NCBI RefSeq assembly: GCF_900168685.1
Contig: NZ_FVZN01000014.1
Coordinates: forward strand, 248,001-312,000
Reading direction: 5' to 3'
DNA: 64,000 nt
From: Solibacillus isronensis
GTDB taxonomy: Bacteria; Bacillota; Bacilli; Bacillales_A; Planococcaceae
Position 1 is the first letter of the stretch. Each line of letters opens with the position of its first letter. Shown here one piece after another: positions 32,806-42,342 of this stretch. The notes under the pieces were generated by a model, which was not told where the DNA came from, did no database searches, and saw nothing but the letters and a program-made list of their open reading frames with translations. A program made the translations under genes and the position numbers.

Positions 32806-34713
32806 ATGTCAACGATGCGTATTGGCGGTCTGGCATCAGGTATGGATATAGATAGTATTGTAGAAAAATTAATGGTTGCTGAGCGAATGCCGATGGACAA
32901 GCTTGAGCAGCAAAAGCAAATTTATGAATGGCAGCGCGATGCCTACCGTGACGTCAATAAAAAGATGACGACATTGGATACGTATATTGCCGATAATTTT
33001 ATTTTAAAAAGTTTAAATACAAAAACGGCGACAAGCTCGAATTCGGATTTGGTTTCGGCGGTTGCTACTGGTTCGGCTTCAGGATCGTTAACAATTGAAA
33101 GTGTATCCCAACTAGCTAAAGCTGCAAGGGGGATTGGTACGCCAATTAATCAAACGAGCAGTACAAAGTTAAAAGAATTATTTAATGGGCCCGGGGAAAC
33201 GATGCCAACGAATTTTACTCTAAGTGCAATTAATACTCAAGGGAAATTGGGCGAAGAAATATCAATCGTAATTGATGAGAATATAACTTTAAGTGAATTT
33301 ATTACAAAAATAAATGGTAGTAATGCAGGTGTTTCTGCTTTATTCGAAAATGGACAGTTATCGATTACTGCTAAAAACACAGGTAAGGCAGTTGAAGAGG
33401 ACGGTGTGACGCTAACAGATGCGATGACAACAGATACAAATGGTTTGAAGTTATTTGCAAAATTAGGCCTTAATAATTTAGTTACGGAAGAAGGCCAAAA
33501 TGCAGAGTTTCAAGTAAACGGAATCGCAACAGAACGTACAACAAATGCTTTTTCGATAAACGGTTACAATATTACATTGAAATCTACTTTTAAAAATAAA
33601 GATACACAAGATAAACTCATTAAGGAAGCAAAAGAAACGTTAACTCTGGCAACACAAAGCTTAAAGGAAACAATAAACTCATTAGCGAAAACCTATAATG
33701 TTACATTATCCGGTTCACCAGATAATCCAACTATTCTAAAAGAACAACTGGATGCTGTTCAAAAGAAAATCGAAAGTAAAATTAATGAGCACCGTCAAAA
33801 TAGTGAAGATACAACTAAAAGTCCCGAAGAAAGGGCAGCTGCTGAAAATAAGCGAATTGAGGCAGAGTCGGCTGCAAATCTCCTTAACACAAAAGATGGA
33901 GAATACAATGACTCTGTGGCTGCGCTGACTAACTTAGAAAGCACAACAACTATAACAGCAAACCCTGTAACAATGACTTCGTCTACAAACGTCGACGAAA
34001 TCATGACCAAAGTAAAAGAATTCGTCGCAACATATAATGGCTTCATTACTGATTTGACTGCTCAAACAAAACAGCCGAAATACCGCGATTATCAGCCATT
34101 GACAGAGCTGCAAAAAAAAGAGATGGAAGCAAAAGATATTGAAAATTGGGAAACACGCGCGAAAAGTGGTTTATTGCGCAATGACTCCATTCTTACAAGC
34201 GGTCTTTCATCACTTCGTGGTCTTGTATACCAGACAAACCATGCTGTTACCAACCAAAAGTACAATGCTCTGTACACAATCGGAATCGGTACTTCAAAAG
34301 ATTACAACAGTGGTGGTACGCTTGAAATCGATGAAACGAAACTGCGTAAAGCATTAGAGGAAGATCCAGATGCAGTGGTGCAATTACTGACGATGAGCGG
34401 CGAGAAATCTGCATCAATTACAAAAGCTGATGGGTCCACAGGAACTGGCGATACACGCGGATTTATGCGGAAAATCCGAGATGAGATGGACGTTATCGAA
34501 AAGAAAATTGATGAACGTGCAGGTCGTGGCTCAATGACGGAAACGCAGTATACGTTAGGAAAATATTTACGTAATGTTAATCAGAGTCTCGATTCGTGGA
34601 AAGACAAGTTGACGAAGATTGAAGATCGCTACTGGAAGCAATTCGGTGCGATGGAATCGATGATTAACAAAGCGAACAGTCAATCAGCGTCATTGATGAG
34701 TCAGTATTATTAA
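32806..34713 (+). CDS. fliD: Flagellar filament cap protein FliD (HAP2)
   Basis: 635 residues, longer than the about 500 of B. subtilis because of an enlarged middle. The N-terminus MRIGGLASGMDIDSIVEKLM and the C-terminal FliD domain (TSSTNVDEIMTKVKEFVATYNGFI..., ending in the SLDSWKDKLTKIEDRYWKQFGAMESMINKANSQSASL helix) are intact. A Lys/Glu-rich helical insertion lies about 265-370. FliD caps the filament and folds exported flagellin. It is first in the fliD-fliT-fliS operon (15 bp to the next gene). Confidence 0.95.
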   Translation: MSTMRIGGLASGMDIDSIVEKLMVAERMPMDKLEQQKQIYEWQRDAYRDVNKKMTTLDTYIADNFILKSLNTKTATSSNSDLVSAVATGSASGSLTIESVSQLAKAARGIGTPINQTSSTKLKELFNGPGETMPTNFTLSAINTQGKLGEEISIVIDENITLSEFITKINGSNAGVSALFENGQLSITAKNTGKAVEEDGVTLTDAMTTDTNGLKLFAKLGLNNLVTEEGQNAEFQVNGIATERTTNAFSINGYNITLKSTFKNKDTQDKLIKEAKETLTLATQSLKETINSLAKTYNVTLSGSPDNPTILKEQLDAVQKKIESKINEHRQNSEDTTKSPEERAAAENKRIEAESAANLLNTKDGEYNDSVAALTNLESTTTITANPVTMTSSTNVDEIMTKVKEFVATYNGFITDLTAQTKQPKYRDYQPLTELQKKEMEAKDIENWETRAKSGLLRNDSILTSGLSSLRGLVYQTNHAVTNQKYNALYTIGIGTSKDYNSGGTLEIDETKLRKALEEDPDAVVQLLTMSGEKSASITKADGSTGTGDTRGFMRKIRDEMDVIEKKIDERAGRGSMTETQYTLGKYLRNVNQSLDSWKDKLTKIEDRYWKQFGAMESMINKANSQSASLMSQYY

Positions 34714-34728
34714 AAGGGCGGAGGCGAA

Positions 34729-35091
34729 ATGATGGCGGTGGAACAACAATTACTTCAAGTTTCCGCAAAGCTGTTTAAGAAGCTTGGGGAAGTGGCACAA
34801 ACAGAAGACCGCGATACGTTATTAAAAATGGTTGATGAGCTGTTGGAAGAGCGCGGCCAGCTCATTGCCTCCCTTCAGCAGGAAAATATTCAGCTGTCCA
34901 AAACGAATCCGCAGCATGCATTGTTGCAAGAGCTCGACAAAGGAATTCAAGAACGCCTAGCAGCAATCATGGGCGAAATTAGACAGGATATGAAAAATGT
35001 TCAGACAGCAAAGAAAAGTGAAGTGCAGTATAATAACCCGTATGCGTCCGTTCGTGTCATGGACGGGAAGTACTACGATCAAAAGAAATAA
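34729..35091 (+). CDS. FliT-like flagellar chaperone
   Basis: 120 residues, helical, with the patterns LLQVSAKLFKKLGEVAQTEDRDTLLKMVDELLEERGQLI and ELDKGIQERLAAIMGEIRQDMKNVQTAKK. The C-terminal YNNPYASVRVMDGKYYDQKK is flexible. FliT proteins chaperone FliD. The gene lies between fliD and fliS, whereas B. subtilis has fliT after fliS. The family call is from size, helical pattern and position, so no symbol is given. Confidence 0.75.
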   Translation: MMAVEQQLLQVSAKLFKKLGEVAQTEDRDTLLKMVDELLEERGQLIASLQQENIQLSKTNPQHALLQELDKGIQERLAAIMGEIRQDMKNVQTAKKSEVQYNNPYASVRVMDGKYYDQKK

Positions 35092-35129
35092 CAACGTGCC
35101 AGGCGCGTTTTAACTATAGAGGAGTGTGT

Positions 35130-35540
35130 ATGATGACAGTTCAAACAGCAGCTGCTTTTAATGCATATAAACAAAACAGTGTGACAACGGCGTCACCGGG
35201 GGAGCTTACATTAATGCTATACAATGGCTGCCTGAAATTTTTAACGAGAGCAAAAAAAGCGATTGACGAAAAAAATATCGAAGAAAAAAACACAAACATC
35301 CAAAAGGCACAGGCGATTATTTCGGAGCTGATGTCAACTTTAAATACAGATTTGGAAGTATCCAAGCAAATGATTCCATTGTACGACTATATGAACCGCC
35401 GCTTAATGGAAGCGAATATTAACAACGACTCTACGATTATCGTAGAAGTCGAAGGCCTCGTAACAGAATTCCGCGACACCTGGAAAGAAGTTATCAAAAT
35501 TACACGCCAGCAGCAATACGGTACAGCTGGACAAGTTTAA
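35130..35540 (+). CDS. fliS: Flagellin export chaperone FliS
   Basis: 136 residues from ATG 35130 (GAGGAG at 35119-35124). An ATG one codon later is equally possible. The core AFNAYKQNSVTTASPGELTLMLYNGCLKFL with conserved YNGxxxF is present, and the helical bundle continues to QQQYGTAGQV. FliS binds the C-terminal D0 helix of flagellin before export. That is the very part that the hag introns interrupt. In Bacillus FliS also joins the FliW/CsrA homeostasis loop. Confidence 0.96.
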   Translation: MMTVQTAAAFNAYKQNSVTTASPGELTLMLYNGCLKFLTRAKKAIDEKNIEEKNTNIQKAQAIISELMSTLNTDLEVSKQMIPLYDYMNRRLMEANINNDSTIIVEVEGLVTEFRDTWKEVIKITRQQQYGTAGQV

Positions 35541-35547
35541 AATTTCG

Positions 35548-35590
35548 AAGCCGTTGTGAGAAGACTGAAATCTTTTCACAACGGCTTTTT
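35548..35590 (+). terminator. fliD-fliS operon terminator
   Basis: GAAGCCGTTGTGA / TCACAACGGCTT (35547-35586), then TTTTCAT. Confidence 0.92.
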
Positions 35591-36025
35591 CATATATAAC
35601 TTTTCTCTATATTTCGACTTCTTTATTTATAAAATTTAAAATAATCAAAATAGTATTGATTATATTGTACTATTTTGTATAATGTAAATAATTAGCAAAT
35701 TTAACTCAATAACATCTAGTTTTAAATAGATGTACAATTAACACATCCTACGATCATCAGCATCCATAATTTAATATTTGCCTTTTAATAAATAGAAAAC
35801 GGTAATATTAAACCCCTAAATGTCACTGCATCCCATGAAACTAAAAATTTTATCCGTTTTCCCAATACATAATAAATCGGTTAGTCATCTATCACAATTC
35901 TGTTCGATTGCGGTATTGTTTTTGGCTGGAAACATTCCATTACTTTAATTCATCAAAAGAAAGCGGTTATCATACCAGGTTAACCGGCAAAGGGGGTGAG
36001 TGAGTATGTGAAATGGCAAATTAAA
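35591..36025. other. AT-rich gap before the comK-like leader
   Basis: Nothing convincing. A small frame (GTG 36008 to stop 36115, 35 codons, strongly basic, after AAAGGGGG at 35989-35996) could be a leader peptide of the downstream gene. See the regulatory entry that follows. Confidence 0.35.
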
Positions 36026-36144
36026 AAACCCCAAGTGAAGGTCCTGCATAGACATCACCTGAGGTTTGGACGCCGGAGTATACCGACATATAGTAAGTAT
36101 ACTCCTTTTTACTGAAAATGATAACAATAAATTGGAAGGAGTAT
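36026..36144 (+). promoter_or_regulatory. Leader with mutually exclusive hairpins controlling the ComK-like gene
   Basis: Hairpin I pairs 36026-36038 with 36055-36067 (11 of 13). Then segment A GGAGTATA (36075-36082) pairs perfectly with B TATACTCC (36098-36105). Segment C AAGGAGTAT (36136-36144) is the ribosome site of the ComK-like gene and pairs perfectly with B ATACTCCTT (36099-36107). A and C compete for B, so C is free when A-B forms and masked when B-C forms. A possible 35-codon leader frame runs through hairpin I, A and B. Confidence 0.55.
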
Positions 36145-36149
36145 GGAAA

Positions 36150-36692
36150 ATGTATAGAAATTCCTTGTATGATGCCTGTGTATTAAAGCCTAAATTCGAT
36201 CAGTTCAATAATCTTTATACGCTTATAGTCACTCCGGCTGGTTATAAAAAAGTGCCGTTCACACCGATGCAATTGCTGGATATGGAGCTGAAACAACATG
36301 GTTCCAGCTTAAAAGGCGCTAAGGAAGCGGCAAAAGCGGTCATTACCTCCAATTCTGTTAACCCGATCATGATTCCGAGGTCTCGGCTATCTCATTTTTG
36401 GTTTCCGACAGAGGCGATGCGTAATATCGAAGATTGTATGTACTTTGCATTGCATCATGTCGATGATATCAAGCCGCATTTGGAAAATCATTCAGTTGTC
36501 ATTTTAACAAATAATGAAAGAATTATAGTGCCTGTATCGTACAGTAAACTGAATAAGCAGTGGATGAAGGCAAAAGATTATTGTTCGACAACCTTAATAA
36601 AGCAATTTTACAGGGATCCTGTATCTTCAAATGCCGAGCAACAAATTATGTTAAAATGTGCAGAAATATATGAAGAGTATGTAATCCACTAA
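36150..36692 (+). CDS. ComK-like competence transcription factor (second copy)
   Basis: 180 residues from ATG 36150 (ribosome site AAGGAG). It aligns by eye with ComK: LLDMELKQHGSSLKGAKEAAK, NPIMIPRSRLSHFWFPTEA, HHVDDIKPHLENHSVVILTNNERIIVPVSYSKLNKQW. It is more diverged from B. subtilis ComK than the copy at 42702-43193. It keeps the C-terminal extension that B. subtilis ComK has for MecA recognition, though sequence there differs. Some Bacillales carry two comK paralogues. The leader with competing hairpins suggests translational control. Whether it activates com genes here is unknown. Confidence 0.78.
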   Translation: MYRNSLYDACVLKPKFDQFNNLYTLIVTPAGYKKVPFTPMQLLDMELKQHGSSLKGAKEAAKAVITSNSVNPIMIPRSRLSHFWFPTEAMRNIEDCMYFALHHVDDIKPHLENHSVVILTNNERIIVPVSYSKLNKQWMKAKDYCSTTLIKQFYRDPVSSNAEQQIMLKCAEIYEEYVIH

Positions 36693-36699
36693 TAAGCAT

Positions 36700-36745
36700 A
36701 GAGTTTTACGCAAAGGAGCATCCCAATGTGTGAAACTCTTTTTGT
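36700..36745 (+). terminator. Terminator of the ComK-like gene
   Basis: AGAGTTTTAC (36700-36709) / GTGAAACTCT (36730-36739), then TTTTGTTTC. Confidence 0.75.
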
Positions 36746-36930
36746 TTCTCAATTTTTTATCGATTGCACATTATTTTATTGCAAACGGAAAAAATTCCAG
36801 GTCAATTGTCATGAGTTTGAAGTCACGATTTCTCCTTAAAATAGCAATTAAGCACATAGACATTTAATCGTATATTACATCATAATGTGGGTATATAAAT
36901 TGTAGCAATGAATGGCTAGGGGGAACGGTT

Positions 36931-37308
36931 ATGGCGTTTAAACGCACAGAAGGATTTCGCTTTACTTTTGGGGTCCCGATCGAAGCAAATTTTACCGAAT
37001 TGATCAATGGAAAACAGGAACAATTAGAGGTGATAAAATACCCTTGTGAAATCATTGATGTGAGCCCACATGGCATGAAAATGTTTTCTTCTCGGGAAAT
37101 TGGTGAAAATAATAATAACCTGGTGCAGTTGGAACTGGAATTCATTTTAGACGAAGTATTGATTAAGGCCATTGGAGACATCGTATGGAAGAAGAAGTAC
37201 GGCGGTAAGTTTCAATATGGTTTGATCTTCGAAAATCAGCCAGGTATTGAAGAATTAATCGTCAGTGAGTTAAAAGTTCGTCGCAAAAAAGAAGTCGGAC
37301 GTAATTAA
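36931..37308 (+). CDS. PilZ-like domain protein
   Basis: 125 residues (ribosome site AGGGGG). One domain: an Arg-rich start KRTEGFRFTFG, then IIDVSPHGMKMFS, which matches the [D/N]xSxxG half of the PilZ c-di-GMP motif, and beta strands to the end. The RxxxR half is imperfect here (R5 and R10). If functional it is a small c-di-GMP receptor like YpfA/DgrA acting on motility, fitting its place after the flagellar genes. The window also encodes a GGDEF and an EAL protein. Confidence 0.72.
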   Translation: MAFKRTEGFRFTFGVPIEANFTELINGKQEQLEVIKYPCEIIDVSPHGMKMFSSREIGENNNNLVQLELEFILDEVLIKAIGDIVWKKKYGGKFQYGLIFENQPGIEELIVSELKVRRKKEVGRN

Positions 37309-37415
37309 ATTGGTTGGTTACCATTGAATTTATATAACGATATAACGATACGGTGTCTTTCTTATCAATATGTAGGACAACTTGTCGAAAAATGAAAAAA
37401 GTTTCAAGTCGTAAC

Positions 37416-37440
37416 AGGATTTTATTTATGTATGTAGAAT
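37416..37440 (+). promoter_or_regulatory. Sigma-H-type promoter of hpf
   Basis: AGGATTT (37416-37422), 11-bp spacer, GTAGAAT (37434-37440). It matches RnAGGAwww-N11/12-RnnGAAT. B. subtilis hpf (yvyD) is known to use sigma-H and sigma-B. I saw no sigma-B match. Confidence 0.7.
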
Positions 37441-37476
37441 TAGTTTAGTAAGAGCAGTAATGAAGGAGGAGTTCAC

Positions 37477-38034
37477 ATGCTAAAGTTTAACATTCGTGGT
37501 GAAAATATTGAGGTAACTCCAGCGATTCGTGATTACGTGGAGAACAAAATTGAAAAGGTAGAACGCTATTTCAATGAGGATCTTAACGCGAACGCTAACG
37601 TCAACTTGAAGGTTTATAATGATAAACAAACAAAAGTAGAAGTGACGATTCCGATGAAAAACTTAACGCTGCGTGCCGAAGAGCGTCATAACGACATGTA
37701 TGCGGCTGTTGACTTAATTGTCGATAAGCTGGAACGCCAAATCCGTAAACATAAAACAAAAGTAAACCGTAAATTCCGTGATCGCGAAGGTACAGGTATT
37801 TACTTTGCCAATGTGACATCCCAAATGGAAGCGAACGCAGAGTCTTCAGAGGATGAATATACAATCGTTCGTACGAAGCAATTTGATCTGAAACCAATGG
37901 ATCAGGAAGAGGCCGTTCTACAAATGAACATGCTGGGCCATGATTTCTATATCTTCACAGATGCAGAAACAGACGGCACAAACATCGTTTACAAACGTAA
38001 AGACGGTAAGTACGGTTTAATTGAAACAAACTAA
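37477..38034 (+). CDS. hpf: Long-form ribosome hibernation promoting factor HPF
   Basis: 185 residues (ribosome site AAGGAGGAG). The N-terminal HPF domain (1-105; FNIRGENIEVTPAIRDYVENK, then KLERQIRKHKTKV) sits in the 30S channel. A linker follows, then the C-terminal dimerisation domain (about 128-185; VRTKQFDLKPMDQEEAVLQMNMLGHDFYIF) that joins two 70S into 100S particles. Length is that of the long form of Firmicutes. Located before secA as in B. subtilis. Confidence 0.96.
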   Translation: MLKFNIRGENIEVTPAIRDYVENKIEKVERYFNEDLNANANVNLKVYNDKQTKVEVTIPMKNLTLRAEERHNDMYAAVDLIVDKLERQIRKHKTKVNRKFRDREGTGIYFANVTSQMEANAESSEDEYTIVRTKQFDLKPMDQEEAVLQMNMLGHDFYIFTDAETDGTNIVYKRKDGKYGLIETN

Positions 38035-38048
38035 ATGATTGACTTACA

Positions 38049-38083
38049 AGCGGATTGCCTGAAAATGGGCAATCCGTTTTTTG
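38049..38083 (+). terminator. hpf terminator
   Basis: CGGATTGCC (38051-38059) / GGCAATCCG (38068-38076), then TTTTTTGC. Confidence 0.93.
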
Positions 38084-38191
38084 CATTGAACTGTTCCTAA
38101 AATTACCATTTCATATCAGTCCATTTGCACCACCGGTATATATAATGCTAAAATATACTTTGAGACTATTTATTGGGAAGTGACCAATTCG

Positions 38192-40702
38192 ATGGCAAAC
38201 ATATTAAATAAATTATTTGATTTCAATAAAAAAGAAGTAAAGCGTTTAGAAAAGATTGCAGATAAAGTAGAAGCATTGGCAGGGCAGTTTGAAAGCCTTT
38301 CTGATGATGCATTAAAAGCGAAAACAGAAGAATTTAAAAACCGTTTCCAAAACGGGGAAACAGTCGACGCATTGTTGCCTGAAGCATTTGCGACAATTCG
38401 TGAAGCATCTCGCCGTGTTCTTGGCATGTTCCCGTTCCGCGTTCAGATTATGGGGGCGGCTGCATTAAATGAAGGAAATATCGCGGAGATGAAAACCGGT
38501 GAAGGTAAAACGTTAACGTCGACAATGTCCGTTTATTTAAATGCGCTTACTGGTAAGGGTGTTCATGTCGTAACAGTCAACGAATATTTAGCAAGCCGTG
38601 ACGCGACTGAAATGGGAGAGTTATATAATTGGTTAGGCTTAACGGTCGGTCTGAACCTCAATAGCCTGTCAAAAGATGAGAAGCGCGAAGCTTATGCTGC
38701 GGATATTACCTATTCGACGAACAATGAACTTGGTTTTGACTATTTACGTGACAACATGGTGCTTTACAAAGAAGACCGTGTACAGCGTCCGCTTTATTAT
38801 GCGGTAATCGATGAGGTTGACTCGATCTTAATCGATGAAGCGCGTACACCGTTAATCATTTCCGGACAAGCAGGAAAGTCTGCACAGCTATACGTACAGT
38901 CAAATGCATTTGCCCGTATGTTAAAGCAGGATGAAGACTATAACTATGAAGAATCAACAAAAGGCGTAACGTTGACAGAGCAAGGGATCGAAAAGGCGGA
39001 GCGTGCGTTTGGCATCGATAACTTATTCGATTTAACACATGTTCGTTTAAACCATGCGATCAACCAAAGCTTAAAAGCACATGCATCGATGCATAAAGAT
39101 GTCGACTATGTTGTGCAGGACGGGGAAGTTGTAATCGTTGACGGCTTTACTGGTCGTTTAATGAAAGGCCGACGCTATTCAGATGGTTTACACCAGGCGA
39201 TTGAAGCGAAAGAAGGTCTTGAGATTCAAAATGAATCGATGACAATGGCGACCGTTACATTCCAAAACTATTTCCGTATGTACGAGAAACTGTCTGGTAT
39301 GACAGGTACAGCGAAAACAGAGGAAGAGGAATTCCGCAACATCTACAATATGCAGGTTGTAGCGATTCCTACGAACAAACCGATTGCGCGTGATGACCGT
39401 CCTGACCTTATCTTTGCAACGATGGAAGGCAAATTCAAAGCGGTTGCGGAAGATATCGCAGAGCGTCACCGTTTAGGTCAACCGGTACTGGTTGGTACGG
39501 TTGCAATCGAAACATCGGAAATCATTTCAAAATATTTAACGAAATTTAAAATTCCACATAACGTTTTAAACGCGAAAAACCATGAACGTGAAGCGGAAAT
39601 TATTTTAAATGCCGGTCAAAAAGGTGCCGTTACGATTGCAACAAACATGGCCGGTCGTGGTACGGATATTAAACCGGGTGAAGGTGTACTGGAAATCGGC
39701 GGTTTAGCGGTAATTGGTACAGAGCGTCATGAATCACGCCGTATCGATAATCAGCTTCGTGGTCGTTCTGGTCGTCAAGGGAACCCGGGGGTAACGCAAT
39801 TCTATCTTTCTTTAGAAGATGAATTAATGCGTCGCTTCGGTTCAGATAAAATGAAGACGATGATGACAAGACTTGGTATGGACGATACACAGCCGATCCA
39901 ATCAGGTATGGTATCAAAAGCAGTAGAATCAGCACAAAAACGTGTTGAAGGAAATAACTTCGATGCACGTAAACGTCTATTACAATATGACGATGTACTT
40001 CGTCAGCAACGTGAAGTGATTTACAAAGAGCGTGAAGAAGTATTGGATTCGGAAAATATGCGTGCACTAGTAGAATCTATGATTTCTCAGGCAATCGAAA
40101 ATCAAGTAGCCCTTCATACGCAAGGCGAGAAGGAAAACTGGACACTGGATGCACTTGAAGACTACATCGCAGCAAATCTTTTAGATGAAGGCGATATTAC
40201 GAAAGAGCAGCTTGAAAATAAATCACCAGAAGAAATGATTGCGTTCATCTCTGAAAAAGTGACAGCGCGCTATGATGAAAAAGAAGAAGCGATGACACCA
40301 GAGCGTATGCGTGAATTCGAAAAGGTTATTTTACTGCGTTCAATCGACTCGAAATGGATTGACCATATCGATGCAATGGACCAGTTACGTCAAGGGATTC
40401 ACTTACGAGCTTACGGTCAAAACGATCCATTACGCGAATACCAGCAAGAAGGTTTCGCAATGTTCGAAGATATGGTCGCAGCTGTGCGTGAAGATGTAGC
40501 GAAGTACGCATTAAAAGCGGAAATCCGCAGCAACCTGCAACGCGAAGAAGTAGCAAAAGGCCAAGCTGTTAACCCGAAAGAAGAAGGTGCAGCGAAACCC
40601 AAAAAACTACCAACACGCAAAGCAGAAAACATCGGACGCAACGACCCATGCCCATGCGGCAGCGGCAAGAAATACAAATCATGCCACGGCGTAGGCCAAT
40701 AA
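38192..40702 (+). CDS. secA: Preprotein translocase ATPase SecA (housekeeping)
   Basis: 836 residues from ATG 38192, which gives the SecA-like start [15 protein letters not shown] and better spacing to GGGAAG than the GTG at 38180. Walker [10 protein letters not shown] (about 102), Walker [35 protein letters not shown] and [13 protein letters not shown] are all present. It ends with the zinc-binding SecB/lipid tail [19 protein letters not shown]. It drives general secretion through SecYEG. It differs from SecA2 at 6.1-8.5 kb by this tail. Confidence 0.97.
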   Translation: MANILNKLFDFNKKEVKRLEKIADKVEALAGQFESLSDDALKAKTEEFKNRFQNGETVDALLPEAFATIREASRRVLGMFPFRVQIMGAAALNEGNIAEMKTGEGKTLTSTMSVYLNALTGKGVHVVTVNEYLASRDATEMGELYNWLGLTVGLNLNSLSKDEKREAYAADITYSTNNELGFDYLRDNMVLYKEDRVQRPLYYAVIDEVDSILIDEARTPLIISGQAGKSAQLYVQSNAFARMLKQDEDYNYEESTKGVTLTEQGIEKAERAFGIDNLFDLTHVRLNHAINQSLKAHASMHKDVDYVVQDGEVVIVDGFTGRLMKGRRYSDGLHQAIEAKEGLEIQNESMTMATVTFQNYFRMYEKLSGMTGTAKTEEEEFRNIYNMQVVAIPTNKPIARDDRPDLIFATMEGKFKAVAEDIAERHRLGQPVLVGTVAIETSEIISKYLTKFKIPHNVLNAKNHEREAEIILNAGQKGAVTIATNMAGRGTDIKPGEGVLEIGGLAVIGTERHESRRIDNQLRGRSGRQGNPGVTQFYLSLEDELMRRFGSDKMKTMMTRLGMDDTQPIQSGMVSKAVESAQKRVEGNNFDARKRLLQYDDVLRQQREVIYKEREEVLDSENMRALVESMISQAIENQVALHTQGEKENWTLDALEDYIAANLLDEGDITKEQLENKSPEEMIAFISEKVTARYDEKEEAMTPERMREFEKVILLRSIDSKWIDHIDAMDQLRQGIHLRAYGQNDPLREYQQEGFAMFEDMVAAVREDVAKYALKAEIRSNLQREEVAKGQAVNPKEEGAAKPKKLPTRKAENIGRNDPCPCGSGKKYKSCHGVGQ

Positions 40703-40710
40703 AAGCAATA

Positions 40711-40757
40711 AAACCGAGGTCATTGAAACTATGCTCAATGACCCGGTTTGTTTTTTC
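40711..40757 (+). terminator. secA terminator
   Basis: AAACCGAGGTCATTGA / TCAATGACCCGGTTT (40711-40749), then GTTTTTTC. Confidence 0.93.
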
Positions 40758-40910
40758 ATAAAGGTTGAAATGAGGAAGTGCTGCTATTTGGTGGTGAGTA
40801 GTTCAATTTTTTACCGACTAAGTGAATTTTACTCAATCATCTAACATTAGCAAAAACTTAAATAACTCAATAATATAAGGTGCTTAAATTTATTTATAAA
40901 CGGCACCAAG

Positions 40911-41013
40911 TTGATTGAAGCGAAGGCGGCGACTCCTGGGGGAATAGCGTGACGCCTGAGACTACAGGCTCAGGCCACGCCCCCGGAAAGCGTCCGCCGA
41001 AGCGGAAATCAAC
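40911..41013. repeat. Palindromic interspersed repeat between secA and prfB
   Basis: About 100 bp that folds end to end. TTGATT (40911) pairs with AATCAA (41007). GCGAAGGCGGCGAC pairs with GTCCGCCGAAGC. GCGTGACGCCTGAG pairs with CTCAGGCCACGC around a short ACTACAGG loop. It is much more GC-rich than its surroundings. The phrases GGCGGCGACTCCTG and AAAGCGTCCGCC are, from memory, those of a dispersed repeat common in Bacillaceae/Planococcaceae genomes. Copies elsewhere could not be checked. The rest of the 40703-41060 gap is AT-rich with no gene. Confidence 0.75.
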
Positions 41014-41060
41014 AATGATAGAAACCGGAAACTTTAACACCCAACTACGGAGGAAATTAT

Positions 41061-42168
41061 ATGATGGAATTAGCAGATGTGCGTAATGCACTCGAAAATA
41101 CAGCTACAAAACTAGCGGACTTCAGGGGGTCTCTTTGACTTAGAAAACAAAGAGGCTCGTATCCAGGAACTAGATGAACTTATGCTTGAACCAGAATTCT
41201 GGAACAACCAGAACGGCGCACAGGCAATTATTAACGAAAGCAACGGCATTAAAGCAGTTGTCAACGAATACAAAGAATTAGTCGACACACAGGAAAATCT
41301 CGAAATGACGCTCGAGCTTTTACGCGAAGAACCAGATGCAGAATTGCAGGAAGAACTAGGCAAAGAACTAGCCGAGTTCCAATCAAAAATGGAAGACTTT
41401 GAACTGCAAATGCTGTTATCAGAACCATACGATAAAAACAATGCCATTCTAGAACTGCATCCAGGTGCTGGTGGTACAGAGTCACAGGACTGGGGCTCGA
41501 TGCTATTACGTATGTACACACGCTGGGCAGAGAAGCGCGGCTTTAAAGTAACGACAATCGACTATTTACCTGGTGATGAAGCCGGCATTAAATCGGTTAC
41601 ACTTCAAATTTCAGGCCATAATGCGTACGGCTATTTGAAAGCAGAAAAAGGCGTACACCGTCTAGTACGTATTTCACCGTTCGATTCATCAGGTCGCCGT
41701 CATACATCGTTCGTTTCATGTGATGTTATGCCGGAATTCAATGACGAAATCGAAATCGATATTCGAACAGAAGATCTGAAAGTCGATACGTACCGCGCAA
41801 CTGGTGCCGGTGGTCAGCATATTAACACGACCGACTCGGCTGTACGTATTACCCATCTTCCAACAGGTGTCGTTGTACAATGTCAGTCTGAGCGTTCACA
41901 AATTAAAAACCGTGATGCAGCAATGAAAATGCTGAAGTCGAAGCTGTATCAGCTGGAAATTGAAAAGCAGCAGGCACAGCTGGATGAAATTCGTGGAGAA
42001 CAGAAGGAAATCGGCTGGGGCTCGCAAATTCGTTCATATGTGTTCCATCCGTATTCAATGGTAAAAGATCATCGAACAAGTGCAGAAACAGGGAATGTAG
42101 GCGCTGTAATGGATGGCGATCTTGATATATTCATTACTGCCTATTTACGTTCAAAAATCTCATATTAA
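41061..42168 (+). CDS. prfB: Peptide chain release factor 2 with programmed +1 frameshift
   Basis: Join 41061-41135 and 41137-42168, 368 residues. Frame 0 reaches TGA at 41136-41138 after ...FRGSL. The stimulator AGGGGG (41124-41129) lies just before TCT CTT TGA C, the classic RF2 slippage site, and the +1 frame continues DLENKEAR. The domain set is complete: stop-codon recognition SPF (ISPFDSSG) and peptide-release GGQ in [14 protein letters not shown]. It terminates at UGA and UAA, and scarcity of RF2 at its own UGA promotes the shift. Ribosome site CGGAGG precedes ATG 41061. Confidence 0.96.
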
Positions 42169-42201
42169 AATCTTTCAGCGGTCATCCGTTTGAAAAATAG
42201 A

Positions 42202-42241
42202 AAGCCGTGCCTTAGTAAAAAGCTAAGGCACGGTTTTTTTA
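42202..42241 (+). terminator. prfB terminator
   Basis: AGCCGTGCCTTAG / CTAAGGCACGGTT (about 42203-42234), then TTTTTT. Confidence 0.94.
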
Positions 42242-42342
42242 GTGAAATTTAAGCTAAGTAATAATTTTCCTCTTGTCAGATTGTAAAAAATATGTGAAAA
42301 TACATATACGAACAAACGTTCTTATTAATTGGAGGTATTCGT

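Noticed and set aside
35945-36127. Minus-strand 60-codon frame upstream of the ComK-like gene
   Set aside because: It is the reverse of the leader hairpins, has no ribosome site, and is best explained as a shadow.
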